Shown one piece after another: positions 1 through 5,900 of a stretch of DNA of 9,079 bases. The position numbers were made by a program, and so were the translations under genes. The DNA comes from Novosphingobium sp. UBA6722 (lineage in GTDB: Bacteria; Pseudomonadota; Alphaproteobacteria; Sphingomonadales; Sphingomonadaceae). The notes beneath the pieces are model-generated. The model saw only the letters and a program-made list of their open reading frames with translations. It was not told where the DNA came from and ran no database searches. Within the stretch, counting starts at the first letter, position 1. Each line of letters starts with the position of its first letter. Location: assembly GCA_002454125.1 (NCBI GenBank), contig DKII01000124.1, positions 373-9,451 on the forward strand. Direction: 5' to 3'.

Positions 1-345
1 TGGCTGGAAGCCTTCGTCACCGCCAGCTTCGCCGCGCCGATTGCTGATCCCGAGCTGCTCGCCACCTGGATCGCGTTCTGGAGCCTGGTCCGCGCCCGGC
101 CCGAGATCGCCGCGCTGCATGACGAGCAGTACGGCGGCTTTCGCGGCCAGCTCGAAATGCTGCTGGCCGATTGCGGCCTGCCCGCCACGGCGCTGCGCCG
201 CACCGCCATCGCCATCACAGCGCTGGTCGATGGGTTGTGGCTGGAGTTATGCCTCTCACCCCGCGAGCTGGCGGCAGACGAGGCCGCCGCTATTGCCCGG
301 GATGCGCTTCAAAAGCTTACTTGGACAGCGCCGGCAGCAGGCTGA
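1..345 (+). CDS. BetI-like TetR-family transcriptional repressor, C-terminal part (5' end outside window)
   Basis: The reading frame is open from the first base and ends at TGA 343-345, giving 114 residues. The DNA-binding helix-turn-helix half lies outside the window. What remains is the ligand-binding/dimerisation domain of the BetI type: an ATWIAFWSLV segment followed later by ALVDGLWLELCLSP. These match the 'W-x-A-F-W' and 'A-L-I-D-G-L-W-L-R' blocks I know from BetI-family repressors. Proteins of this family repress transcription and release DNA when a small ligand binds. True BetI senses choline, but nothing here indicates choline genes, so the ligand is unknown. The last 29 bases overlap the convergent peptidase gene. 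Family assignment is fairly confident; the target genes cannot be deduced. Confidence 0.8.
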   Translation, partial: WLEAFVTASFAAPIADPELLATWIAFWSLVRARPEIAALHDEQYGGFRGQLEMLLADCGLPATALRRTAIAITALVDGLWLELCLSPRELAADEAAAIARDALQKLTWTAPAAG

Positions 346-1714
346 AGTAATAGATCAGGCCGGGGCGGATATTGCGCAGTTCGACCCGTTCGTTGAGGCC
401 GTGCGAGAAGTCGTCGCTGTCCTTGATGAAGATCGGGCTGATCCCATAGCTCGGCACGCCCTTGGCGCGGTACCACATCGAATCCGATGCGCCCGAGCTC
501 TGCGCCGGGATCACCGGCACCTTAGGCCAGGCCGCCGCCATCGCCTTGTCGACCGCTGCCAGGTAATCCGGCCGCATCGGCGAGGCATTGCTTTCGGTCG
601 CAGTATCGCCGGTCACGTCGGTGAACTTCACCTCCGGCACGCCCGCCACCTTTTCCAGCTCGGCGATGATCTGGGCGCGGGTGTGACCGGGGAAGACCCG
701 GCAGTTGACGTTGGCCGTGGCGCGCTGCGGCAGGGCGTTCACGGCGTGGCCGCCGTGAACCATGGTCGGCACGCAGGTGGTGCCCACCTTGCCGACATAG
801 CCGGTGCTGGTGCGCAGGGTGGCAACGGCCGCTTCGTCATTCACATTGGCGGCAAAGGCACGCATCGCGGCGGCCAGCTTGGGATCGCTTTCGAACTGCG
901 CGGCCTTTTCGAAATAGGCCTTGGTCAGCGGATTCTGTTCAGCCTTGAAGCGATAGGCGCCGATCCTGGCCAGCGCCTGCGAGAGCTGGGCAATCGCGTT
1001 CTCGGCGCGCGGGGCCGAGCTGTGCCCGCCGGCATTGGTCACTTCGAGCTGGATATCGACATAGGTCTTCTCGGCCCCGTCCCAGGTCCAGTAGAGCGGC
1101 TTGCCGGTTGCTTCGTCGAGCGCGCCGCCCGAGCCGTCGGTATTGAGCACCATGTCGGCATCGGCAAAGCGATCGGCCAGGATCCGGCCGGTCTTCATCG
1201 TCGTCTCCTCGTCGCCCGAGAAGGCGATGATGACGGTGCGCTTGGGCTTGAAGCCGCCCTTGCGCAGTTCCATCAGCCCGACCATCGCCAGGATCTCTGA
1301 GAACTTCTGGTCGCTCGCGCCGCGGCCATAGAGATAGCCGTTCTCCACCACCGGGCTGAAGGGATCGCGGGTCCAGTCCTTGGGGTTGGCCTCAACCACA
1401 TCCATGTGGCCCGAGATGATCAGCGGCTTGAGCTTCGGATCGCTGCCCTGCCAGGTCGCGACCAGATAGGCCGTGTCATCAACCGGGGTGATCTCGATAT
1501 CTTTCTCCGCCCAGCCGGCGCCGAGCAGCGCGCTCTTGTAGAGCTTGGCAACGTCGATCGTGCGGTTGCCCTCACCCTGCACCGACCGCAGTGCGATCGA
1601 CTGCTTGGACAGCTCCAGCACCTGGGCCTCCGCCGCGGCACTCGGCACCTTGGGCGGGGCGGCCATGGTGGGGACGGCAAGAGTGGCGGCAAGCAACAGG
1701 GCGGTGCGACGCAT
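317..1714 (-). CDS. Secreted M20-family zinc metallopeptidase (M20/M25/M40 type)
   Basis: This 465-residue protein is a co-catalytic zinc exopeptidase/amidohydrolase, probably cleaving dipeptides or N-acyl amino acids in the periplasm. Residues 1-18 form a signal peptide (RR, then a Leu/Ala core, then PTMA before APP). All metal and catalytic positions of the family are visible: SGHMDVV gives His103 and Asp105; GRGASDQK gives the bridging Asp135; GDEE gives the catalytic Glu169 and ligand Glu170; NTDGSGG gives Asp193; and FSHGLNERV gives the last ligand His438. GGHSS at 229-233 belongs to the lid/dimerisation domain. The ATG is preceded by a strong AAAGGAGA at 1721-1728 with six bases between, which fixes the start. 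It lies 50 bases downstream of the phospholipase D-like gene on the same strand, so co-transcription is possible. Its 3' end overlaps the convergent repressor gene by 29 bases. Substrate is not predictable. Confidence 0.93.
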   Translation of the reverse strand: MRRTALLLAATLAVPTMAAPPKVPSAAAEAQVLELSKQSIALRSVQGEGNRTIDVAKLYKSALLGAGWAEKDIEITPVDDTAYLVATWQGSDPKLKPLIISGHMDVVEANPKDWTRDPFSPVVENGYLYGRGASDQKFSEILAMVGLMELRKGGFKPKRTVIIAFSGDEETTMKTGRILADRFADADMVLNTDGSGGALDEATGKPLYWTWDGAEKTYVDIQLEVTNAGGHSSAPRAENAIAQLSQALARIGAYRFKAEQNPLTKAYFEKAAQFESDPKLAAAMRAFAANVNDEAAVATLRTSTGYVGKVGTTCVPTMVHGGHAVNALPQRATANVNCRVFPGHTRAQIIAELEKVAGVPEVKFTDVTGDTATESNASPMRPDYLAAVDKAMAAAWPKVPVIPAQSSGASDSMWYRAKGVPSYGISPIFIKDSDDFSHGLNERVELRNIRPGLIYYFSLLPALSK

Positions 1715-1764
1715 GGGTGTTCTCCTTTGGACCGCTGCCTAGAGCAACGATCCGGTTTTGCAAA

Positions 1765-2895
1765 TCATGGCTTCCACTCGGCGATGCGAGGCCCGTGGCT
1801 AAGCAGCGCAATCGCGCGATCCGCCGCACCCAGCGCCATACGTGCCCCCCACGACCGAAGGGCCGAACGGTCGCTGGCCATCGGCGCGGTGCTCCCGGCC
1901 TGCAAGGGAAACAGCACGTGTTCGCGGAATTCCTCGATCAGCGCTGCATCGCGCAGCACGGCGACATATTCGGCATTGGCGCGATAGGAGACGAAATCGA
2001 AATTGCTCGATCCCACCACCAGCGCTTCGCCATCGATCAGCGCGGCCTTGGCGTGGGTCATCATCGGGGTCAGGCGGATGCGGATCCCCGCTGCCTCGGC
2101 CACGCCCAGCAGATAGTCGCGGATGATCGGCTTGTTGTTGGGGCGCGGGGTATAGAGCGTAACCTCCGCCCCGGCCTGCGCGGCCCGGCCCATCGCCTCG
2201 ACAAAGGGAAAGGTCGGATAGGCGCTGACCACTTCAAGCGATTGACGCGCGCCGGCAAAGGCATCGATCAGCGGCGCGAACCCGGCGGGATTATCGGCGC
2301 CGTCCATGCTCAGCAGCGTTGCCCCGCCAATCTCGGCCGCCGCGCTGCCGCCCTGCCCAAGCCAATCGCGGTCGAACTCACCCGCCAGCCAATCGGCCAG
2401 GCCCGGATGCTCGACCCGGACCATCATGTCGTGCCAGGCAAAGTTGTGGTCGGAAAAGTTGATCCCGCCCAGCCAGGCAATATCGTCGATCACCAGCAGC
2501 TTCTTGTGGTTGCGCAAGGCATAGCGCAGCGGATTGCGGCCGATCGGATTGGTCACCCGCACACCCGCGCCCTGGCGCAGCAGGCGGCCAAACATCGCCG
2601 CCGTGGCACGCGCCTCGGCATGGATTGCGGGCTTGCGGGTAAGCGCCAGGAAGGTGTCATTGATGACCTGGCGGGTATAGTCATCGACCAGCACCCGGCG
2701 GTCCAGCGCATGACTGTGGCCAATTGCTTCGGCCACCGACAGCCCCGCCGCGTCGCCCTCAAAGGTCATCGCCTGGATCAACACGCGGCGCCGCGCGCCC
2801 AGGATATCCGCCCGGCAGCGCTCCCAGAACGCGGCCGATCCGACCTGCAGTTCGGCCACCAGCGGTTCATCTTTCGGCAAGGGAGGATTGCCCAT
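1765..2895 (-). CDS. Phospholipase D-superfamily protein (cardiolipin synthase-like)
   Basis: This 376-residue protein has two HKD motifs, the signature of the phospholipase D fold. The first is His130-x-Lys132-x4-Asp137 (NHKKLLVID) followed by GGINFSDH. The second is His281-x-Lys283-x4-Asp288 (THAKAALID) followed by GSSNFDF. One histidine forms the phosphoenzyme intermediate. The bilobed layout, the G-x-x-N-F-S/D segments after each motif and the size resemble ClsB/YbhO-type cardiolipin synthases, so phosphatidyl transfer or phosphodiester hydrolysis on membrane lipids is the best guess. A nuclease activity cannot be excluded. The start at ATG 2893-2895 is the only ATG/GTG/TTG upstream of the core, but it has only a weak AAGG about 11 bases ahead. 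The frame stays open upstream to TGA 3007-3009 and would add a hydrophobic stretch (FLATGAGLAIAAAGWQGLVA) with no standard start codon. It is divergent from the glycosyltransferase gene. Confidence 0.88.
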   Translation of the reverse strand: MGNPPLPKDEPLVAELQVGSAAFWERCRADILGARRRVLIQAMTFEGDAAGLSVAEAIGHSHALDRRVLVDDYTRQVINDTFLALTRKPAIHAEARATAAMFGRLLRQGAGVRVTNPIGRNPLRYALRNHKKLLVIDDIAWLGGINFSDHNFAWHDMMVRVEHPGLADWLAGEFDRDWLGQGGSAAAEIGGATLLSMDGADNPAGFAPLIDAFAGARQSLEVVSAYPTFPFVEAMGRAAQAGAEVTLYTPRPNNKPIIRDYLLGVAEAAGIRIRLTPMMTHAKAALIDGEALVVGSSNFDFVSYRANAEYVAVLRDAALIEEFREHVLFPLQAGSTAPMASDRSALRSWGARMALGAADRAIALLSHGPRIAEWKP

Positions 2896-2963
2896 GGCAA
2901 CAAGGCCTTGCCAGCCCGCTGCGGCAATGGCAAGGCCAGCCCCGGTCGCGAGGAAGGTGGTAT
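2896..2963. promoter_or_regulatory. Divergent intergenic region with a 10-bp palindrome
   Basis: Sixty-eight bases separate the start codons of the phospholipase D-like gene (leftward) and the glycosyltransferase gene (rightward), so any promoters for both must lie here or reach into the coding regions. A perfect palindrome CAAGGCCTTG occupies 2901-2910, and GGCAA/TTGCC arms flank its centre at 2896-2900 and 2908-2912. I see no convincing -35/-10 pair on either strand. Whether the palindrome binds a regulator is speculation, since such short GC-rich palindromes arise by chance. Confidence 0.3.
2951..2960 (+). promoter_or_regulatory. Ribosome binding site that fixes the glycosyltransferase start
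   Basis: AGGAAGGTGG lies directly upstream of ATG 2964, with the AAGG core six bases from the start codon. The reading frame is open much further upstream (to 2724), but that part is antisense to the phospholipase D-like gene and has no family resemblance. This site therefore selects 2964 as the true start. Confidence 0.7.
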
Positions 2964-4190
2964 ATGCACGCTCCAGCTCCTCCGCACCTTGCGATCGGCC
3001 GTCCGCTCAAGGTGCTGCTGCTGCTCTCCTCGCTCCACGGTGGCGGGGCAGAGCGGGTCGCCGTGCACCTGCTCAACGGCCTTGATCCCAGCCGGATCGA
3101 CGCGCGGATGGGCCTGCTGCGCAAGGCCGGACCCTATGTGAACCTGGTCGAGGACGAGAGCCGGCTGCTGGTTGCTCCCGACGGCGAGGCCCACTTCAAC
3201 TATGATGGCCCGAATTCGGACCAATATGCCCCCGGCAAGCTGATCAGCAGCGCGGTGCGGGCGCCGCTCGCCTTCCGGCAAATGGTCAAGGAAACCCAGC
3301 CCGACGTGGTGATGAGCTTCCTCAAGGGCACCAACCTGCTCGCTTGGCTCTCGCTGATGGGCCTCGGCCGCCGGCGGCCGCGCTGGATCGCGCGTGAGGG
3401 CAACAATGTGCTGGCGGTGGTGAACGAGGAAGCGCCCAACGAATTCGTCCGCAAGGTCTCGCTCGGCCTCACCAGCCGCGCCTACAACCGCGCCGATGCC
3501 GTGCTGGCCAATGCCACCGACATGGCAGAGACGCTGCTGACCGACCTCTCGCTCGACTGCAACAAGATGCGGATGATCAACAATCCGATCGATCTCGGCA
3601 CGATCACCGCGGCCAAGGACCAGCCGGTCCCGGGCGCACCCAAGCGGCCCTACATCATCACCGCGGGCCGGCTGGAATACCAGAAGGCCCACGAAGTGCT
3701 GCTGCGCGCCTTTGCCCAAAGCGGCTTGTGGCGCAGCCATGCCCTGGTGATCCTGGGCAAGGGCAGCCGCCTCAACGAGCTCCACCGCCTGGCCGCGCAG
3801 CTTGGCATCGGCGAGCATGTCCGTTTCATCGGCTTCGTTGCCAACCCCTATGCCTGGATGGCCAAGTCTGACCTGTTCGTCCTGCCTTCGCGCTGGGAAG
3901 GCTTCCCGACTGTCGCGGCCGAAGCACTGGCCTGCGGCGCGCCCTTGCTGCTGACCGATTGCAAGTTCGGCCCGCGCGACGTGATCGAACCGGGCGTCAG
4001 CGGCGAACTGGTGCCGGTTGACGATATTGAGGCGCTGGCCCGCGGCATGGCCGACCTGATCGCTTCGCCCGAGCGCCGCGCCGCGCTGCGCGAGGCCGGC
4101 TTTGCCCGCGTCCAGCGCTTTGCGATTGCCGAGATGGTTGAGCAGTACGCCGCCCTTTTCGAGGAATTCGCCCCGGTTCCAGCGCGTTAA
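2964..4190 (+). CDS. GT4-family glycosyltransferase
   Basis: This 408-residue GT-B fold enzyme should transfer a sugar from a nucleotide sugar with retention of configuration, probably building exopolysaccharide, O-antigen or another surface glycan on the cytoplasmic side of the inner membrane. The N-terminal acceptor domain begins with KVLLLLSSLHGGGAERV (Gly-rich loop 26-28, then Ala-Glu-Arg at 29-31), typical of WaaG/PglJ-like GT4 enzymes. The linker to the donor domain is followed by AGRLEYQKAHEVLLRAF (234-250), with the basic Arg/Lys that contact the donor phosphates. The donor-binding E-x7-E motif is Glu312 to Glu320 (EGFPTVAAE), followed by ACGAPLLLTDCKFGPRDVI. No membrane segment is visible. 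It appears to be a single-gene unit: the next gene on the strand is 116 bases away behind a possible terminator. Donor and acceptor sugars cannot be inferred. Confidence 0.9.
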   Translation: MHAPAPPHLAIGRPLKVLLLLSSLHGGGAERVAVHLLNGLDPSRIDARMGLLRKAGPYVNLVEDESRLLVAPDGEAHFNYDGPNSDQYAPGKLISSAVRAPLAFRQMVKETQPDVVMSFLKGTNLLAWLSLMGLGRRRPRWIAREGNNVLAVVNEEAPNEFVRKVSLGLTSRAYNRADAVLANATDMAETLLTDLSLDCNKMRMINNPIDLGTITAAKDQPVPGAPKRPYIITAGRLEYQKAHEVLLRAFAQSGLWRSHALVILGKGSRLNELHRLAAQLGIGEHVRFIGFVANPYAWMAKSDLFVLPSRWEGFPTVAAEALACGAPLLLTDCKFGPRDVIEPGVSGELVPVDDIEALARGMADLIASPERRAALREAGFARVQRFAIAEMVEQYAALFEEFAPVPAR

Positions 4191-4222
4191 CCCTTTTACG
4201 CTATCCAGTCCTGAACGGAAAC

Positions 4223-4257
4223 AGCCGCTTCAGCCCACTGGCGCTGGCGCGGCTTTT
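4223..4257 (+). terminator. Possible rho-independent terminator after the glycosyltransferase gene
   Basis: AGCCGC (4223-4228) pairs perfectly with GCGGCT (4249-4254). Inside that stem CAGC (4231-4234) can pair with GCTG (4243-4246), leaving an 8-base loop and a small 2x2 internal loop. The stem runs into TTTT at 4254-4257, short for a U-tract. It lies 33 bases after the stop codon at 4188-4190 and before the next gene. The short T-run makes this a moderate candidate only. Confidence 0.4.
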
Positions 4258-4306
4258 CACCAACAAGCAGGCACTGCGAATTCGCGAAGCAAGGGCGCAA
4301 AGGGCA

Positions 4307-4972
4307 ATGAAGTTCAACGCTTTGACAGGCATGGTCGTGGCCTTCCTCGCCCTGGTCGGGGCCGCAGGCTACCTGCTGGTGCGCGAATCCACGCCCAAGG
4401 CCGCCGTGGTTTCGGAGCAATCGGGCAAGCCTATTGCCGGGGCTGACTTTGCCAAGCCTGGCGCCCAGCCCGCTGCTGCGCCTACCGCCAAGCCGCGTGA
4501 CGAACGCTTTGTCATCAAGCGGGTCCTGCCGATCACCGGGCCGATCAAGTACGGCGAATGGCACTGGGACGAGGCCGGCGCGCCCGCCGACGGCCCGCTG
4601 GTCATGACGGTTGACCTCGACGCCCGAGTCCTCTCGGTGTTTCGCGGCGGATACGAGATCGGAGCGACCGCGGTGCTGCTGGGTACGACCGAGAAACCGA
4701 CGCCGCTCGGCAAGTTTCCGATCATCTGGAAAAAGGCCGATCACTATTCGAGCATTTATGACGGCGCGCCGATGCCCTTCACCCACCGCCTGACCAACGA
4801 CGGCGTGGCGATCCACGGCACCAAGGTGGAAAAGGGTTACGCCAGCCACGGCTGCATTGGCGTGCCGAATGACTTCGGCAAGAAGCTGTTCGCCGTCACC
4901 AAGCTGGGCGACGTGGTCTACATCACCAAGGGCAAGCGCATCGGCAAGGGCGACTCGCTGGTCGAAGGCTAA
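4307..4972 (+). CDS. Membrane-anchored L,D-transpeptidase (YkuD domain)
   Basis: This 221-residue protein should form or exchange peptidoglycan cross-links (or attach proteins to peptidoglycan) in the periplasm, using an active-site cysteine. Residues 9-25 are a hydrophobic signal-anchor (MVVAFLALVGAAGYLLV), followed by an Ala/Pro/Lys-rich linker to about residue 65. The YkuD domain runs from about residue 97 (PLVMTVDLDARVLSVF) to 210. It holds the TPLGKFPI strand (132-139) and the catalytic block: His170 in IHGTK, then SHGC with His181 and Cys183. The Arg that usually follows in SHGC[IV]R is replaced: this protein has SHGCIGVP. The chosen ATG has AAAGGG ending only two bases upstream and a second AAGGG at 4291-4295, 11 bases away, so the start is likely but not certain; a Met nine codons... 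residues downstream (residue 9) is an alternative. It converges on the short-chain dehydrogenase gene. Confidence 0.88.
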   Translation: MKFNALTGMVVAFLALVGAAGYLLVRESTPKAAVVSEQSGKPIAGADFAKPGAQPAAAPTAKPRDERFVIKRVLPITGPIKYGEWHWDEAGAPADGPLVMTVDLDARVLSVFRGGYEIGATAVLLGTTEKPTPLGKFPIIWKKADHYSSIYDGAPMPFTHRLTNDGVAIHGTKVEKGYASHGCIGVPNDFGKKLFAVTKLGDVVYITKGKRIGKGDSLVEG

Positions 4973-4983
4973 GACTGGGGTAG

Positions 4984-5007
4984 AGGGCTGACCGTCAGGC
5001 CAGCCCT
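4984..5007. terminator. Hairpin between convergent genes, possible bidirectional terminator
   Basis: AGGGCTG (4984-4990) and CAGCCCT (5001-5007) form a perfect 7-bp GC-rich stem with a 10-base loop. It lies in the 52-base gap between the converging L,D-transpeptidase and short-chain dehydrogenase genes. There is no T-run on either side, so it may be a transcript-end stabilising hairpin rather than a classical intrinsic terminator. Confidence 0.4.
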
Positions 5008-5024
5008 GCTCTGGTCACGACCAA

Positions 5025-5807
5025 TCAGCGCGGCGCCATGCGGATCGCGCCGTCGAGGCGGATGCACTGGGCGTTGAAATAGGTGTTGCGGGCCAGTTCC
5101 AGCGCCAGGCTGCCAAACTCTTCCGGCTTGCCGAGCCGCTTGGGGAAGGGCACCGAGGCGGCCAGGCTTTCCAGCACCTGCGGCTTGGCCCCCAGCATCA
5201 GCGGCGTAGCGAAGATCCCCGGCATGATCGAGTTCACGCGGATGCCCAGGTCTGACAGATCGCGCGCCATCGGCAGGACCAGCCCGTTCACGCCCGCCTT
5301 GGCCGAGCCATAGATCACCTGGCCGATCTGCCCGTCCTGCGCCGCGACCGAGGCGGTCAGGATGATGCAGCCGCGCTCCCCATCCTTAAGCGGCTCGAGG
5401 CCCGCCATGCCTTCGGCCGAAAGCGAGGCGATGCGGTAGGAGGCGACCAGGATGCCCTGGACCCCGTAGATGTAATCCTCGGTCGAGAGCCGCTTCAGCC
5501 CCCCGGCTTCCTTGTCATAGGCCAGCGTCTTGCCGCGGCGGCTGGTCATCGCGCAGTGGACCGTGATCCGCTCCTGCCCGTGGGCCGCGCGGGCCTTGGC
5601 GAAACCGGCGACGACCGATTCCTCCGACGTGATGTCGACATGGCAGAACAGCCCGCCGATCGCAGCGGCCACGGCCTCACCCTTTTCGGCGTTCACGTCG
5701 AAAATCGCGACCTTGGCTCCGGCGGCGGCGAGCGCTTCGGCAGTCGCCTGACCCAGGCCCGATGCGCCCCCGGTGACCACGGCGGCAATGCTCGAATCGA
5801 TCTTCAT
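5025..5807 (-). CDS. Short-chain dehydrogenase/reductase (HSD10 / 3-hydroxyacyl-CoA dehydrogenase-like)
   Basis: This 260-residue NAD(P)-dependent oxidoreductase has the classical single-domain Rossmann fold. The coenzyme loop is TGGASGLG (12-19). Asp37 at the end of the second strand (AIFDVN) favours NAD(H) over NADP(H). The catalytic Ser153 (TASVAAQ), Tyr166 and Lys170 (YGSAK) are all present, as is the PGIFATP loop (196-202). The strand after the fourth beta unit normally reads NNAG or NCAG; here it is VHCAMTSRR (83-91). There is also an insert of roughly ten residues before the Asn-equivalent helix. Overall style resembles the type-2 3-hydroxyacyl-CoA dehydrogenase group, suggesting fatty-acid or acyl-CoA oxidation, but the substrate is inferred. 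AAGGGAGA sits just upstream of ATG 5805-5807, and an inverted repeat abuts that site. It diverges from the alcohol dehydrogenase operon. Confidence 0.88.
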   Translation of the reverse strand: MKIDSSIAAVVTGGASGLGQATAEALAAAGAKVAIFDVNAEKGEAVAAAIGGLFCHVDITSEESVVAGFAKARAAHGQERITVHCAMTSRRGKTLAYDKEAGGLKRLSTEDYIYGVQGILVASYRIASLSAEGMAGLEPLKDGERGCIILTASVAAQDGQIGQVIYGSAKAGVNGLVLPMARDLSDLGIRVNSIMPGIFATPLMLGAKPQVLESLAASVPFPKRLGKPEEFGSLALELARNTYFNAQCIRLDGAIRMAPR

Positions 5808-5819
5808 TTGACTCTCCCT

Positions 5820-5835
5820 TTAATCGAACGATTAA
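5820..5835. promoter_or_regulatory. Inverted-repeat operator candidate in the divergent dehydrogenase control region
   Basis: TTAATCG-AA-CGATTAA is a perfect 7-2-7 inverted repeat, AT-rich in a GC-rich setting. It lies 12 bases upstream of the short-chain dehydrogenase ATG (immediately 5' of its ribosome binding site) and 65 bases upstream of the alcohol dehydrogenase ATG. On the minus strand TTGCCG (5855-5860) and ATTAAT (5831-5836) are spaced 18 bases apart and could be a promoter whose -10 overlaps the repeat, which would suit repression. Symmetry and size fit a dimeric TetR- or MarR-type regulator. Which protein binds it is unknown; the TetR-family gene at 1-345 is over 5 kb away. Confidence 0.6.
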
Positions 5836-5888
5836 TGCCGGGAGAGGATGAGGGCGGCAACCCCCACAAAACGATCAGACGGCCTGCC

Positions 5889-5893
5889 AGGAG
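5889..5893 (+). promoter_or_regulatory. Ribosome binding site that fixes the alcohol dehydrogenase start
   Basis: AGGAG lies seven bases upstream of ATG 5901. The same reading frame is open back to 5556, but that stretch is antisense to the short-chain dehydrogenase and unlike any alcohol dehydrogenase. Starting at 5901 gives a 349-residue protein, the normal length of the family. Confidence 0.75.
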
Positions 5894-5900
5894 AGCGACG

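Noticed and set aside
41..1300. Long open frame of about 419 codons on the plus strand
   Set aside because: It is antisense to the clearly real M20 peptidase, is Arg/Gly/His-rich without any recognisable domain, and crosses the repressor gene in another frame. It is the usual product of GC-rich codon bias.
1715..1764. Possible promoter for the M20 peptidase (TTGCAA ... TAGGCA on the minus strand)
   Set aside because: The spacing is acceptable but the -10 match is poor; the gene could simply be transcribed with the phospholipase D-like gene 50 bases upstream.
2724..2963. N-terminal extension of the glycosyltransferase
   Set aside because: Pro/Arg-rich translation antisense to another gene; a good ribosome binding site and the start of the family fold point to 2964.
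1591..3141. Open frame of about 516 codons on the plus strand
   Set aside because: Antisense to the phospholipase D-like gene and running into the glycosyltransferase gene in the wrong frame; composition is low-complexity Arg/Gly/His with no motif.
2778..3818. Open frame of about 346 codons on the minus strand
   Set aside because: Antisense shadow of the glycosyltransferase; no domain resemblance.
5556..5900. N-terminal extension of the alcohol dehydrogenase
   Set aside because: Antisense to the short-chain dehydrogenase; the 349-residue form from 5901 has standard family length and a good AGGAG.
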